NCBI RefSeq assembly: GCF_004331035.1
Contig: NZ_SJNT01000001.1
Coordinates: 248,034-312,033, forward strand
Source: Acinetobacter sp. ANC 4910
GTDB taxonomy: Bacteria; Pseudomonadota; Gammaproteobacteria; Pseudomonadales; Moraxellaceae
Direction of reading: 5' to 3'
DNA: 64,000 nt
Shown: one piece after another, positions 18,101-26,122 of the stretch
Layout of the letters: each line of letters starts with the position of its first letter
Position numbering within the stretch: position 1 is the stretch's first letter
Made by a program: the position numbers and the translations under genes
Notes under the pieces: generated by a model
What the model was told of the DNA's origin: nothing
Seen by the model: only the letters and a program-made list of their open reading frames with translations
The model's database searches: none

Positions 18101-18925
18101 AAATACAGTTTACTAAACAACTTAAAAATTCATGAGCTCAATCTTGACGAATTAACAATGGAGCTGTTCCATGCACAAACAACGGAAGCAAAATCACAAC
18201 TCATGATTGCTCTTATGGAATCAAAAGAAAGAACACCAGCTCAACTTTCGAACCATTATAGCCAAATAATTTCATCTAATTTCAATACCTACGTTTCTAT
18301 CATTTCCAGTCACACAGAACCTCATGAATTTTTGAAAAATATTATCCAAGATATTAGCCTTGAGCTATTACTTAGAAAGAAGAATTTAAACATTCATAGT
18401 ATTTCTTCATCACAAAAAACTAACTATAGGATTACAAAAGAAGATTTAATAAATGATTGGTTTACTTCTTTATTTGATAAACGTATGTCTGAAGCTCATA
18501 TTGGTTTTCGAGATCAGAAACGTGGAGGTGAATCTTCTTCCGCCAAAAGTCCAGGGGAAATTGATGGATATATAACAGGTTCTGACAATACTAGAATTAG
18601 CCTTTTTGAGGCCTTTCGCTTGTTTTCAGTTGATACAACAGTGATAGAAGAGCATTTAGATAAAATTGCAGGATACGACAACGAAGCTTTAAGCCCGATA
18701 TTTATTATGGCTTATTGTGATGTACCTAGCTTTGAATCGCTCTCTGATGGATACAAGGCATTAATAAATAGGAAAGAATATGTTTCTTTTTCTAAACCAC
18801 AAATTCATGAAATTAATGTTCTCGAAGATAACGACCAGTTATGGATTGCTAAAGAAAAAAGATTTAGAAAAAGTAAAGAAATTATATTTTATCATTTCCT
18901 GCTTAATCTGAGATTTACTTCGTAG
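15182..18925 (+). CDS. Large unknown protein with nuclease-like C-terminal motif
   Basis: About 1247 residues from ATG 15182, which has AGAAG five bases upstream; an in-frame GTG at 15176 is less likely. No signal peptide or membrane helix was seen. The long middle is Asn/Lys/Ile-rich and mostly helical, as in repeat scaffold proteins. Near the C-terminus, RGGES, then SPGEIDGYI (about residue 1125) and SLFEAFRL (about 1140), resemble the E/D...E strands of a PD-(D/E)XK nuclease fold, although the usual ExK lysine is replaced (EAF). No Walker motif was found. It lies just inside the first transposon-end-like block and is divergent from hxsD. Size, position and motif suggest a defence or conflict protein; this is inference and I recognise no family. 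Confidence 0.7.
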   Translation: MNKFSDNYPHLEALLNGYSTKSLQTTYTYQDHIHAQALSHFLANSELSTPDLSRNNVAAVINGTLEWPNSNGDQPFKGVSISLEFFEEHGLLSFYADWCQIHANEAIQLDKIDESIVPLVQTLELLNDIRWGHNGYTQPQLKCSKVKLELIFWEKFKRTDITNILTTFTLQDEYFYLTPGNQNFDELVITYLWSELRNLVKPEMALKKWLLFISSNGDRACIPNKDILGDDLYSEFCDEMVKYIKDDLALAHPIKVLQKQSINKDYFYSIISPVRNTTHIKIDGNSENSTQTIENQKLPNPTIDQFGHHYNLQDINITENFQFVRDMNVTRHWREPEYLYTSLIWGIIEDNITISGRSLHSYQIIDDLFLIAKTRPILKAILLVSIPRYSPTIYLIWLISHSEFCDIGFYYLIQNYYFKNNFNQSADSYNNYFSSGYQKLICNEYFSSLPNECTENHLLIIIGFLGERCHLNNKNYTDQDEYKTLKIFLSQLNNKKILELSTLFENFISLKEDGDSLIFKNYWYLLGFWLIENQPTENYKKISDKLLNYYKLNFEYALKNPYQSIHPSKFLSDLNWGKLVSNDNLQFILDISKGYKNWIDLLKYSNKNEYFDIARNIRQYIQVLIKINQNLESDMAQKIIIKIINLMGFTNDEDFLPIMDKKYHSGEYAFDIWTQFCIYLNIVDDNKLDDFFEDTLKIIPLDQLYILIENNIIISRNRLYQEEIANRLTTNENLSLDKLEEAFVSAWRPSDKDIREKILNEVNSILSQPRFNNPKHKFAIEIKTKWSSYNYKWELLNLLEKSNSDPEEFQKHVYLIEIPSIENNHRSEINRAHKKECEQFRRYLIAASYVDSNPQQSKDIIEALYKETQSSHHLLLLLDSNISLSKKTGKSENLDHILKVCLTEQSNTHPAELSINWVIKILESYTLLNNDTDIDIFWSKLSPNHQYIQEILYLYCKSLIKRDRALIAQEIINKYSLLNNLKIHELNLDELTMELFHAQTTEAKSQLMIALMESKERTPAQLSNHYSQIISSNFNTYVSIISSHTEPHEFLKNIIQDISLELLLRKKNLNIHSISSSQKTNYRITKEDLINDWFTSLFDKRMSEAHIGFRDQKRGGESSSAKSPGEIDGYITGSDNTRISLFEAFRLFSVDTTVIEEHLDKIAGYDNEALSPIFIMAYCDVPSFESLSDGYKALINRKEYVSFSKPQIHEINVLEDNDQLWIAKEKRFRKSKEIIFYHFLLNLRFTS

Positions 18926-18947
18926 AGAGTTTCATCATTTCAAAAAA

Positions 18948-19080
18948 TGACATAGGTTGTGTCGTTTTATCAAAAAAATGACATAGGTTGCGTCGCTGAC
19001 CTTTGTCATCATGTGTCGCAAGGCTTTCTAAGTTATTGAAGTTCATAATCTAGAAATGACAAACAATGTGTCGCATGACG
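18948..19080. repeat. Transposon-end-like array 1 (putative TnsB sites)
   Basis: Four sites: TGACATAGGTTGTGTCG (18948-18964), TGACATAGGTTGCGTCG (18979-18995), TGTCATCATGTGTCG (19004-19018) and TGACAAACAATGTGTCG (19057-19073). The starts are 31, 25 and 53 bp apart. The same four sites with the same spacing recur at 30384-30509 in the same orientation. The consensus TGACA-N7-TGTCG resembles the TnsB-bound repeats in ends of Tn7/Tn5053-related elements. A weaker TGACA-N7 copy may exist at 19095. This block is internal to the accessory region, so it may be a relic end. The rest of the gap 18926-19233 contains a terminator and no gene. Confidence 0.6.
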
Positions 19081-19168
19081 GCCAAAGCGCTGAATGACAG
19101 TTGATGTGAGATTTTTGACACATATTTCGAGATTGTTACATCAACCACAATTATAAGCTCGATGAAAT

Positions 19169-19195
19169 AGAGCCTAAATATTAGGCTCTTTTTTT
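19169..19195 (+). terminator. Rho-independent terminator
   Basis: AGAGCCTAA, three-base loop, TTAGGCTCT, followed by a run of T residues. It lies just downstream of the first end-like block and upstream of the TIR gene; no rightward gene sits directly before it, so it may insulate the TIR gene or be left from the ancestral insertion site. Confidence 0.75.
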
Positions 19196-19233
19196 CAAAA
19201 TATACTTTTTAAAATTAGAATATTGGAAAATTC

Positions 19234-19929
19234 ATGAGTAGAAAAATTTTTGTTTCATATAAATATGCAGATACTAATGTCTTATCCCTTACGGATAACA
19301 TCTGGGAAACAACCAAATCACGAGATTATGTAACCAAATTACAAGAGATTCTTAATGAGAATGATGAAATTTATAAAGGTGAAAATGACGGTGAAGATCT
19401 AAGTGACTTTGCTGATAGCACAATCGAAACCAAATTAAAAAAGAAAATTTTCGATAGCAGCCTTACTGTTGTATTCATATCACCCAATATGAAGAATATT
19501 TACGAAAGTGAACAAGAGCAATGGATCCCCTGGGAGGTTGCATATTCCTTGAGAAATAAAAAAATTGGAGATCGAGTAAGTCGGCCTAATGGGATGTTAA
19601 TGGTAGTACTACCAAATCAAAATGGGAAATATGATTACTATATTGAAGATAATACATGTAATTATTGTAAATGCAGAACTTTAAAAACCAATTTCTTGTT
19701 TCCAATATTGAAGAAAAATACTTTCAACCACAAAAAAAAGGTTGAATCGGACTGTGATCAACATAGTAGTTCCCCTGTATATACTGGAGATCACTCATAT
19801 ATTGAATCAGTAAAATGGAAGGATTTTATTAAAAATCCTTCCATCTATCTAGATAATGCCACTAGAAAACGTGAAATTATTGAAGATTTTGATATCAGTA
19901 AAATGTTATCCGACGATTTAGTATTTTAA
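19234..19929 (+). CDS. thsB: Thoeris TIR-like protein ThsB (first copy)
   Basis: 231 residues with the ThsB/MTH538 type of TIR fold: RKIFVSYKYAD (residues 3-13), SLTVVFISPNM (about 76-86) and QWIPWEVAY (96-104), where Glu101 is the predicted catalytic glutamate. In Thoeris, ThsB detects phage infection and makes a cyclic ADP-ribose-type signal from NAD+ that activates ThsA. A cysteine pair pattern CNYCKC near residues 141-146 is an unusual insertion. The gene is convergent with thsA, ending 27 bp from the thsA stop, while a second TIR gene lies upstream of thsA on the other strand. Assignment rests on motif and context. Confidence 0.82.
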   Translation: MSRKIFVSYKYADTNVLSLTDNIWETTKSRDYVTKLQEILNENDEIYKGENDGEDLSDFADSTIETKLKKKIFDSSLTVVFISPNMKNIYESEQEQWIPWEVAYSLRNKKIGDRVSRPNGMLMVVLPNQNGKYDYYIEDNTCNYCKCRTLKTNFLFPILKKNTFNHKKKVESDCDQHSSSPVYTGDHSYIESVKWKDFIKNPSIYLDNATRKREIIEDFDISKMLSDDLVF

Positions 19930-19978
19930 ATACTACTTTTTAAGTGATTTTAAATACTACTTTTTAAGTGATTTTAAA
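19924..19978. repeat. 24-bp tandem duplication between convergent Thoeris genes
   Basis: A 24-bp unit starting TTTTAAATACTAC occurs at 19924-19947 and 19948-19971, with a partial third start (TTTTAAA) at 19972-19978. The first copy covers the stop codon of the rightward TIR gene and the second covers the stop of thsA, so the duplication may have extended the intergenic space between the two stops. Confidence 0.85.
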
Positions 19979-21375
19979 ATATCTAAGATATTTTTCTTTA
20001 AAACTTCTAGATCAGCTATTTCATTAGTAATACTCTCTAATGAAATAGTTGGCTGAAGCTTATCTTCTATAACTTTTTCTGCTAACTTTTTCGACATACT
20101 ACCTGTCGCACCTATAGGAAGTAGCACACAATTATTTGCTTTAGAAATTTCAAACTCATCAATCATTCCATTAGAATCAATAACTCCACCTGTTTTCTGA
20201 TCAAGTTTATTTCCGAAAATAAATAATGATATTCCAGCAAAAGAGATCATATCATTTCGATAAGCACTCCATAGCTCTAATAAATTTTTTTCACCTGAGG
20301 TAGTCTGAGGGAATGGTCTTAGTATTAATTCATCTTCAGTAATTCGCTTTCCGCTTAAAAGCAACTCTTCAATAGCACCAGCTATCACTGAACTTCCAAT
20401 TCCCAACCCAAAACCAGTAACAATTCTAAAATCTAATTTTATAATTTCTTTAGATAGTTCAAAAATAAACTTCTCAACCTCTTCTTTAGAATAAGGTGAA
20501 AAGTCATGGGCTGCACCAGAAATAAAAATTGTTCTTTTCTTAAATGCTGATTCTACTTCTTTTAAAATTTCAGTAATTTCTGAATAATCCTTAACCAATA
20601 AGGTTTCAACTCCAACACGTTGTAAATCCTCAATAAAATACTTTTGCTTTTTTTCCCTATATTCAAAGTCAGCAAGATCTTCTCCTGAAAATTTCTGTAC
20701 TCTTCTTAAAATACAATAATGCGTTTGATGATTCTCAGTATAAGAAGCGCGAATTCTTCCTAAGATATAATCGATATTAGGATCCGCAAAACTAAATCCT
20801 AAAAATAAAAATTTCTTAGTGAGCAGATCACCTCTTAGAGCTATATAAAACTCATTACGTTTTAAAGCATAACGCTCATAGTCATCTTTGATAATAACTG
20901 CATCTTTTGGATGTTGATAATCCCCATGCATCTTATACACAACAGCATCTCGTCTTTTAGGCGATGTTAATAACTGCTCAGGATCATGTTTAACATCAAC
21001 CACTTTTTTTGCATTATCTAGCGCCTTTTCGATTAAATTATCATAGTTGGTAGTCCAAAATGTATTAATTGGAAGTCTTGCTAAAATCCTATGATTTTCT
21101 GTTACTTCAATATTCTTCGAAAACTCTTCAATGATTAATTGATTAATTTTTGTCCTATTTCGCTTCGAGTTAACATGATACTGAGCCAAAGCAACTAAAT
21201 CTGATTCTTCTTTATCAATATCAAGATCAAGTTCTTCAGCAACTTCTCTAAGCAAATTCTTCCAATCTACAAATCCTGCTGGTTTAGATAAACCTGCACC
21301 CGCAAAAATTGCTAAATTATCTGCTTGTAATTCCTTGACTAAATTTTTAATTAAAGCTGCTTTAGTTATTACCAT
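19957..21375 (-). CDS. thsA: Thoeris effector ThsA (SIR2-SLOG)
   Basis: 472 residues, the size of class I ThsA. The N-terminal SIR2-like NADase domain (about 1-280) shows AIFAGAGLSKPAG (22-34), Asn110 in WTTNYDNLIEKAL and His150 in VYKMHGDYQHP; these match the catalytic Asn and His of described ThsA proteins. The C-terminal SLOG domain (about 282-470) begins TIFISGAAHDFSP and contains TGFGLGIGSS (321-330) and Arg374 in SAYRND; it binds the cyclic ADP-ribose-type signal made by ThsB. Activation depletes NAD+ and halts the infected cell. The start of the gene overlaps the end of the second TIR gene by 7 bp, so the two are co-expressed. Confidence 0.93.
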   Translation of the reverse strand: MVITKAALIKNLVKELQADNLAIFAGAGLSKPAGFVDWKNLLREVAEELDLDIDKEESDLVALAQYHVNSKRNRTKINQLIIEEFSKNIEVTENHRILARLPINTFWTTNYDNLIEKALDNAKKVVDVKHDPEQLLTSPKRRDAVVYKMHGDYQHPKDAVIIKDDYERYALKRNEFYIALRGDLLTKKFLFLGFSFADPNIDYILGRIRASYTENHQTHYCILRRVQKFSGEDLADFEYREKKQKYFIEDLQRVGVETLLVKDYSEITEILKEVESAFKKRTIFISGAAHDFSPYSKEEVEKFIFELSKEIIKLDFRIVTGFGLGIGSSVIAGAIEELLLSGKRITEDELILRPFPQTTSGEKNLLELWSAYRNDMISFAGISLFIFGNKLDQKTGGVIDSNGMIDEFEISKANNCVLLPIGATGSMSKKLAEKVIEDKLQPTISLESITNEIADLEVLKKNILDILKSLKK

Positions 21376-21953
21376 TGATTAGGACTCTGCTTAATGAAAT
21401 CACTTAAAAATACAATTTTATTATTGGAGTAAATATAGCCTTTATTTAAACCATGATATTTTCTATCTAAATTTTCAAAGTTTTGAACCAATGGATATAA
21501 ACCAAGATACTCTTGACAACTAAAACTTTGATTTTCATAAATTAAAATAGGTAGAATGGCTACTTTTCCGAAGCTATAACCATCAAAGTATCCCAATTCC
21601 CAAGGCATCCATTTTGATTGAGATGAATTATCTGTTGCTATATAAATTAAAGATGATGATTGCCGCATTCTAGTACGTAAAATCTCAGCTGTTTTACTTG
21701 TAACTTTAGATCTGTCTAATTGTTTATCATCAATCCAGTCAACATACACTTTCATTCCATTTTCTTCTAACCAGTTTTTGACACCTAAGACAATTTGAGC
21801 ATCTTTGACAGAATGTGAAAGAAAAACATCATAATTGCTTAATGAGTTTTTTTTCTTTACCGATTCATTTAAAAGATCATTATAAGACTCAAAAGAATAT
21901 TTTCTCGTTTTGTCCGAATAGTTTGATATAAAATCCTTTGTAAAAAAAGCCAC
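21369..21953 (-). CDS. thsB: Thoeris TIR protein ThsB (second copy)
   Basis: 194 residues. The TIR domain begins after about 40 residues: YDVFLSHSVKDA (41-52), VYVDWIDD (69-76), SSLIYIATDNSS (100-111) and WMPWELGYFDG (115-125) with Glu119 as predicted catalytic residue. This is the TIR subtype that often accompanies ThsA directly. It overlaps thsA and shares its promoter, which lies in the gap containing an IS5-like relic. With two different TIR proteins the system may recognise two kinds of phage signal, as is known for Thoeris loci with multiple ThsB; the division of labour here is inferred. Confidence 0.9.
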   Translation of the reverse strand: MAFFTKDFISNYSDKTRKYSFESYNDLLNESVKKKNSLSNYDVFLSHSVKDAQIVLGVKNWLEENGMKVYVDWIDDKQLDRSKVTSKTAEILRTRMRQSSSLIYIATDNSSQSKWMPWELGYFDGYSFGKVAILPILIYENQSFSCQEYLGLYPLVQNFENLDRKYHGLNKGYIYSNNKIVFLSDFIKQSPNQW

Positions 21954-22079
21954 AGCCCCCCTATAAACTACTAATTATAAAATGATAAATATGGGTTAAT
22001 ATAAAAAATTCAAACGTGTTTTTAACAAATAGTCTATTCTACTTTTTAAATAAACATCCAAAAGCTAAATATTTCAAAA

Positions 22080-22296
22080 CTATCCAAATTTAAGTTATAA
22101 GACTTCTATGAAGTCTGCCTAATTTAGCATACCAATAAATTTAAGGATCAAACCAAATCACAAAATTTCCACGACTAATCAAAACATGGTTGTACGAAGG
22201 AAAATGGATTGTTTGATAAGTTTTAGGTATCGGCCTAGTCATCTGAGAATTATATTGCTAAGTGATAACTTACGAATAAATTTATGCAACAAAGCC
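22080..22296 (-). pseudogene. Relic of an IS5-family element (5' end of transposase)
   Basis: The minus strand from 22296 begins GGCTTTGTTGCATAAA, typical of a terminal inverted repeat of IS903-like IS5-family elements. An ATG at 22242 opens a frame reading MTRPIPKTYQTIHFPSYNHV and then LISRGNFVIWFDP, which matches the conserved start of such transposases, but it meets a stop at 22141-22143. Related text (IYWYAKLGRL) continues after the stop and then decays. The rest of the element is missing. The remainder of the 387-bp gap 21954-22340 is AT-rich and holds no gene that I can support. Confidence 0.75.
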
Positions 22297-22340
22297 ACTT
22301 TAGATTAAAATTCATCAATTAACACAATATTCCACTACCA

Positions 22341-24029
22341 ATGAAATCAACTTTAACTATAGAACATCAACTTACTGAAGAAGATAAATTCAATCTTTAT
22401 TACAAAGATATGGAATATCTTCTACAACCAAATTTACTAGGTTTTTTTAATTGTATAGAAATTATTGAGATAGGCCTATTAATAGATAAATCCATTGTAA
22501 ATGTATTAACACTCGCGGTAGCATCTGATAAGAAAAATGTTCAATTTGATACAGACCAATACCTTACAGAAGGCCTAGTCAAAATTAACTATAAAAATTA
22601 TAAATTAGGCATTAAACGATACTATAAAAGCATTGACTCATTTATCTTAAACATCAGAAATCTAACAGATAAAAACGTATGGACAATGTCGAATGATAAA
22701 AAATATCATTGCTCAGTACCCAAATTAAAATTAGAAGACAAAAAATTTGTGGCTCCTGATAGCTTTGACAAAGTACCTATCAACAGTCTACTCAAAAATA
22801 ATTTTTTCAATGGATCTTATATTTATGAATGGGTCAATACTACAAAAAATGAATTAAAATTTTTGTTAGAAAATCCTTCAATTCTTCAGGAACTATCAAG
22901 TAAAATTCAACAAAATAATCTTCCTATACAAATATCTGAACTTTCAGATAAGATTGGAAACTATATTTTCCAAATTCCGATTGATATTTTAAGTATTAAT
23001 TTTTATAAAGAAAAAAGTACTAGAGAATTACATTGCGAAATAGCATGGCATCCTAAAACTACTCCACGCCCTTTAGCAATTATTTGTGAAAACCTCCAAG
23101 AAGATGAATTATTAGAGCAAAAAAATGTAGTTCTCACATCTCCCGATTTAAATGATTTTATAATTCCCTTTCACTCTGATCTGCCGTTCATCTCAAATAT
23201 TATTGATTATAATGAAAATCTAATTCTATGTAGCACAAAACCAACCAGCTTCATTAATACAATACATATTAAAACTCATATAGTAGGAGATTATAGTTCT
23301 ACTCACATAAGAAAATTTATTAATTCAGATGGTACTGAAATAAGGCTGCCTTTGCGATCACCTGAATATGAAGCACCAATTTTTGACTGGACAAAGCAAA
23401 GAATCTATAAAAATGACATTGAAAAATCTAAAACCAACAGAGAATTTATTCAGTATAGAACCGCACCTACAATAAGTAAAAATGAAGCTCATAAAGAAGC
23501 TCTTAAAGACATTCATTGGTTAATAGAGAAGTATGGACATATGGCAGTTTGGTTGTGGGATCCATATCTATCCCATGAAGATTTAAAAGCAACTCTATTC
23601 CGAAATTCTTATTTGAATAGCCAAATGAGAGCAATTACAGCATCATATAGCCCATCGAATTCAATATGTACACAATGCAATGAGTTATTATGTTCTGAAT
23701 GTAAAAATCAATTTTCTAGAGAATCATATGAGGATTTAAGTGAAATTAAAGCAAATTTCAACCAATATGATACAGCATTCAAATCATCCATAAATTTAGA
23801 GTTTCGTACTACAAGAAATGTAAATAATGGTAAATTCCATGACCGATTTATAATTTTTCCTCATACACAACAAGGTACTTTAGCTTGGTCTTTAGGGACA
23901 TCCGTGAATGGTTTTGGTAAAAGCCATCATATCTTACAAAAAGTAACCGATGGACAAATGATTGCTGATGCTTTTGATGAGTTCTGGCAATCACTTCAAA
24001 ATGATGAATATTTAATATGGCGTAGTTGA
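22341..24029 (+). CDS. PLD-like protein with zinc ribbon, candidate defence gene
   Basis: 562 residues. The N-terminal two-thirds is not recognised. The C-terminal third shows features of a phospholipase D-like phosphodiesterase fold: VWLWDPYLSHEDL (about residues 404-416), then CTQCNELLCSEC (about 444-455, a CxxC-x4-CxxC zinc-ribbon-like insert), and GKFHDRFIIF (about 497-506) followed by WSLGTSVNGFGKSHH. HDR replaces the usual HxK, a variant seen in some PLD-like proteins. It may belong to the VPA1262-type family, but I cannot confirm this. The stop is 1 bp from the start of the next gene, so the two form an operon. Its place beside Thoeris suggests a defence role (inference). Confidence 0.7.
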   Translation: MKSTLTIEHQLTEEDKFNLYYKDMEYLLQPNLLGFFNCIEIIEIGLLIDKSIVNVLTLAVASDKKNVQFDTDQYLTEGLVKINYKNYKLGIKRYYKSIDSFILNIRNLTDKNVWTMSNDKKYHCSVPKLKLEDKKFVAPDSFDKVPINSLLKNNFFNGSYIYEWVNTTKNELKFLLENPSILQELSSKIQQNNLPIQISELSDKIGNYIFQIPIDILSINFYKEKSTRELHCEIAWHPKTTPRPLAIICENLQEDELLEQKNVVLTSPDLNDFIIPFHSDLPFISNIIDYNENLILCSTKPTSFINTIHIKTHIVGDYSSTHIRKFINSDGTEIRLPLRSPEYEAPIFDWTKQRIYKNDIEKSKTNREFIQYRTAPTISKNEAHKEALKDIHWLIEKYGHMAVWLWDPYLSHEDLKATLFRNSYLNSQMRAITASYSPSNSICTQCNELLCSECKNQFSRESYEDLSEIKANFNQYDTAFKSSINLEFRTTRNVNNGKFHDRFIIFPHTQQGTLAWSLGTSVNGFGKSHHILQKVTDGQMIADAFDEFWQSLQNDEYLIWRS

Positions 24030-24030
24030 T

Positions 24031-25380
24031 ATGAAAATTAGTAATAACCTTATTGAGAGTGCTCTTCAATATCCAATCACGGAAGAGGATATTCATATCT
24101 TACAAAGCTTTTGTAGGTATGAAACTTTAGATAATATTATTCATGATCTAAGCCTTAAACTACCCACCAAGAATATTGAATACTTATTAATTTTTTGGAT
24201 TATATCAACATTAAGAACCCCAACTAGTGAAGATAAAATCATAAATATTTTAAATATCATTTATAAGTTCAATAAAGGAGATATTATAAAAATACTAGAA
24301 TCAAACAACATACAAATTCACCCACAAAATATTATTCTTATTGAAAACCTATTTAGAAATACACAAATCAATAAACAACATACTTTTAGATTACGGCATA
24401 ATTTAGAAAACATTAGTACTTTTATACAAAGTGAGGATTGGGAAAAAATTTATTCATCACTTCATTTAGCACATACTGAGCTTAAACATTGCATAAATTT
24501 TTCTTCGATTTATGCTTTTCACATTCTTGTACAACTAAAAAATAAATCAGAATTATATAAACTTATTAGCGAAGTTAGAGATATACCTACTCTATGGGGG
24601 ATATTTTCCAATATTGATCCATCTCTCCTTTTAAATCTTACATATGACTCTAACGATCATCATGTAATATTCTGCACACTGTCTTCTTTATTCCCATTTG
24701 AGCATAGAGAACAACATCCTTTAACAGAAAATGAGGAGGAATTTGTAGCCAAACTTTTATGTAAGTGTAGTTATGAAAAGGAGTTTTTTTGTAAAATACT
24801 AAAAATATTCAATACTTACCCATCAAGAGTACCAACTTTACAAAAAGCTCTAGGCAAAGCTTTAGCCATCGCAAATAATGAGTCCTTTATTAATATTTAT
24901 ATTAATTCTCTATATCTGTACCCTCTTAGTTCTAATGATGAAGGAAGAAAGTGTATAAGGGTATGTCTCGAAGAATTTGAAAGACTCGCTTCCAGTAAGC
25001 TTAAATATAGTTTATATGAAAAAGCATTCCACGTTTGGTCAGCATGGAAATTTGATATTCCCCAAAATGGTTATCTATTTGATATAAAATTTTGCTTATT
25101 AGATTATGCGGTTGTGAAATATTATAAAAACACATTTTCTGATGAAAAAATTAGCTTTATGATTGAGAAGAAAATTGAAGAAATCTCTGACATTGATAAC
25201 AATTGGCATGAAAGTGCAACAGACTTTACTGCTCAATGGTACTGGCACTTATCTACTTTACAACCTTTATTCCATCTTCAAATGTTAAACAAGGGTAAAG
25301 AACTGAATTACTTGCAAATTAATAAAGAATATAAATTTGAAAAATTAGATAGATTCACAAGCATCCGGATTCGGAGTTAA
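24031..25380 (+). CDS. Unknown helical protein, partner of the PLD-like gene
   Basis: 449 residues, not recognised. No signal peptide, membrane helix, Walker or metal motif was found. The chain is rich in Leu, Ile, Tyr and Glu/Lys and appears all-helical, with repeat-like helices such as FHVWSAWKFDIP; this fits a protein-protein interaction scaffold. It begins 1 bp after the stop of the PLD-like gene, which implies translational coupling and a joint function. A role as specificity or sensor partner for the PLD-like effector is speculation from position. Confidence 0.65.
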   Translation: MKISNNLIESALQYPITEEDIHILQSFCRYETLDNIIHDLSLKLPTKNIEYLLIFWIISTLRTPTSEDKIINILNIIYKFNKGDIIKILESNNIQIHPQNIILIENLFRNTQINKQHTFRLRHNLENISTFIQSEDWEKIYSSLHLAHTELKHCINFSSIYAFHILVQLKNKSELYKLISEVRDIPTLWGIFSNIDPSLLLNLTYDSNDHHVIFCTLSSLFPFEHREQHPLTENEEEFVAKLLCKCSYEKEFFCKILKIFNTYPSRVPTLQKALGKALAIANNESFINIYINSLYLYPLSSNDEGRKCIRVCLEEFERLASSKLKYSLYEKAFHVWSAWKFDIPQNGYLFDIKFCLLDYAVVKYYKNTFSDEKISFMIEKKIEEISDIDNNWHESATDFTAQWYWHLSTLQPLFHLQMLNKGKELNYLQINKEYKFEKLDRFTSIRIRS

Positions 25381-25454
25381 TTATCCTTAAGATCCTATGT
25401 AGTGCTTAATACTTAGTAGATTCAAATATATAGTCCACCTATTAAAGTGGTCTT

Positions 25455-25892
25455 TTATATGCATATTCTTGTATTAATGTACCATTCATTCCTATTCGTA
25501 GTGTACCAGTCATTCCTGTTCCGTAACATTTCATCAAATTCACTCTTAGATAGCTCTCTCGCTACCAAATCATCAAATCGATAGATATTTTTAGTCAACA
25601 TCCAATTACCAAGTGACAGAAGTTCACCATTTGGGATAGGCAACCGATTTAAGATTTCCGTAGGTATCGGTTCATTAGGTGTCAGTTTCTTATGCCAATT
25701 AGGTTCAAAGCAATCTAAAGCCGCAAAAATCCAATCATCCCAACTAACATCAACATGGTTACTTTTAGCGCAGATATTTTTCTTTAGAACTCGCTTTTCA
25801 ATATTCTTTACAAGCCCTTTCAAATTTGCTTTTAAATATTCAGTTCTTAGCGTTAATAATCTTAATGATGCATCTCGTTCAACATAATTCAT
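25455..25892 (-). CDS. Hypothetical protein, 145 residues
   Basis: Not recognised. A soluble protein with a basic N-terminal helix region (LKANLKGLVKNIEKRVLKK) and many tryptophans. The C-terminus has an imperfect internal repeat (RNDWYTTN / RNEWYINT), visible at DNA level as two near-copies of TGTACCA(T/G)TCATTCCT on the plus strand at about 25479-25520. It is convergent with the 449-residue gene. Coding status is supported mainly by the uninterrupted frame. Confidence 0.5.
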   Translation of the reverse strand: MNYVERDASLRLLTLRTEYLKANLKGLVKNIEKRVLKKNICAKSNHVDVSWDDWIFAALDCFEPNWHKKLTPNEPIPTEILNRLPIPNGELLSLGNWMLTKNIYRFDDLVARELSKSEFDEMLRNRNDWYTTNRNEWYINTRICI

Positions 25893-26082
25893 AAGTGGAT
25901 ATAATGTATATTTTGTATATAAAGCGTAACAATATCAAAAATAAGGAAATTTATAAATCCCTGTTAAATATCAAGAAGTACCTTTACATCTAACAAAATT
26001 AGACCTTTAAACCATTTTTTGTTTCATTGAAATGGCTAAATACATCTTTTTAAAACACTTTAGATGTGCTGTAATCCATGCA

Positions 26083-26103
26083 GCTTATGGATCGTCCATA
26101 AGC
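26083..26103 (+). promoter_or_regulatory. Perfect hairpin just upstream of a ribosome site
   Basis: GCTTATGGA (26083-26091), loop TCG, TCCATAAGC (26095-26103): perfect 9-bp arms. The AGGAG ribosome site of the next gene (26111-26115) starts eight bases later. It could be an operator palindrome or an RNA hairpin that protects or controls the message. Confidence 0.55.
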
Positions 26104-26122
26104 ATTATTTAGGAGTCTAGTC

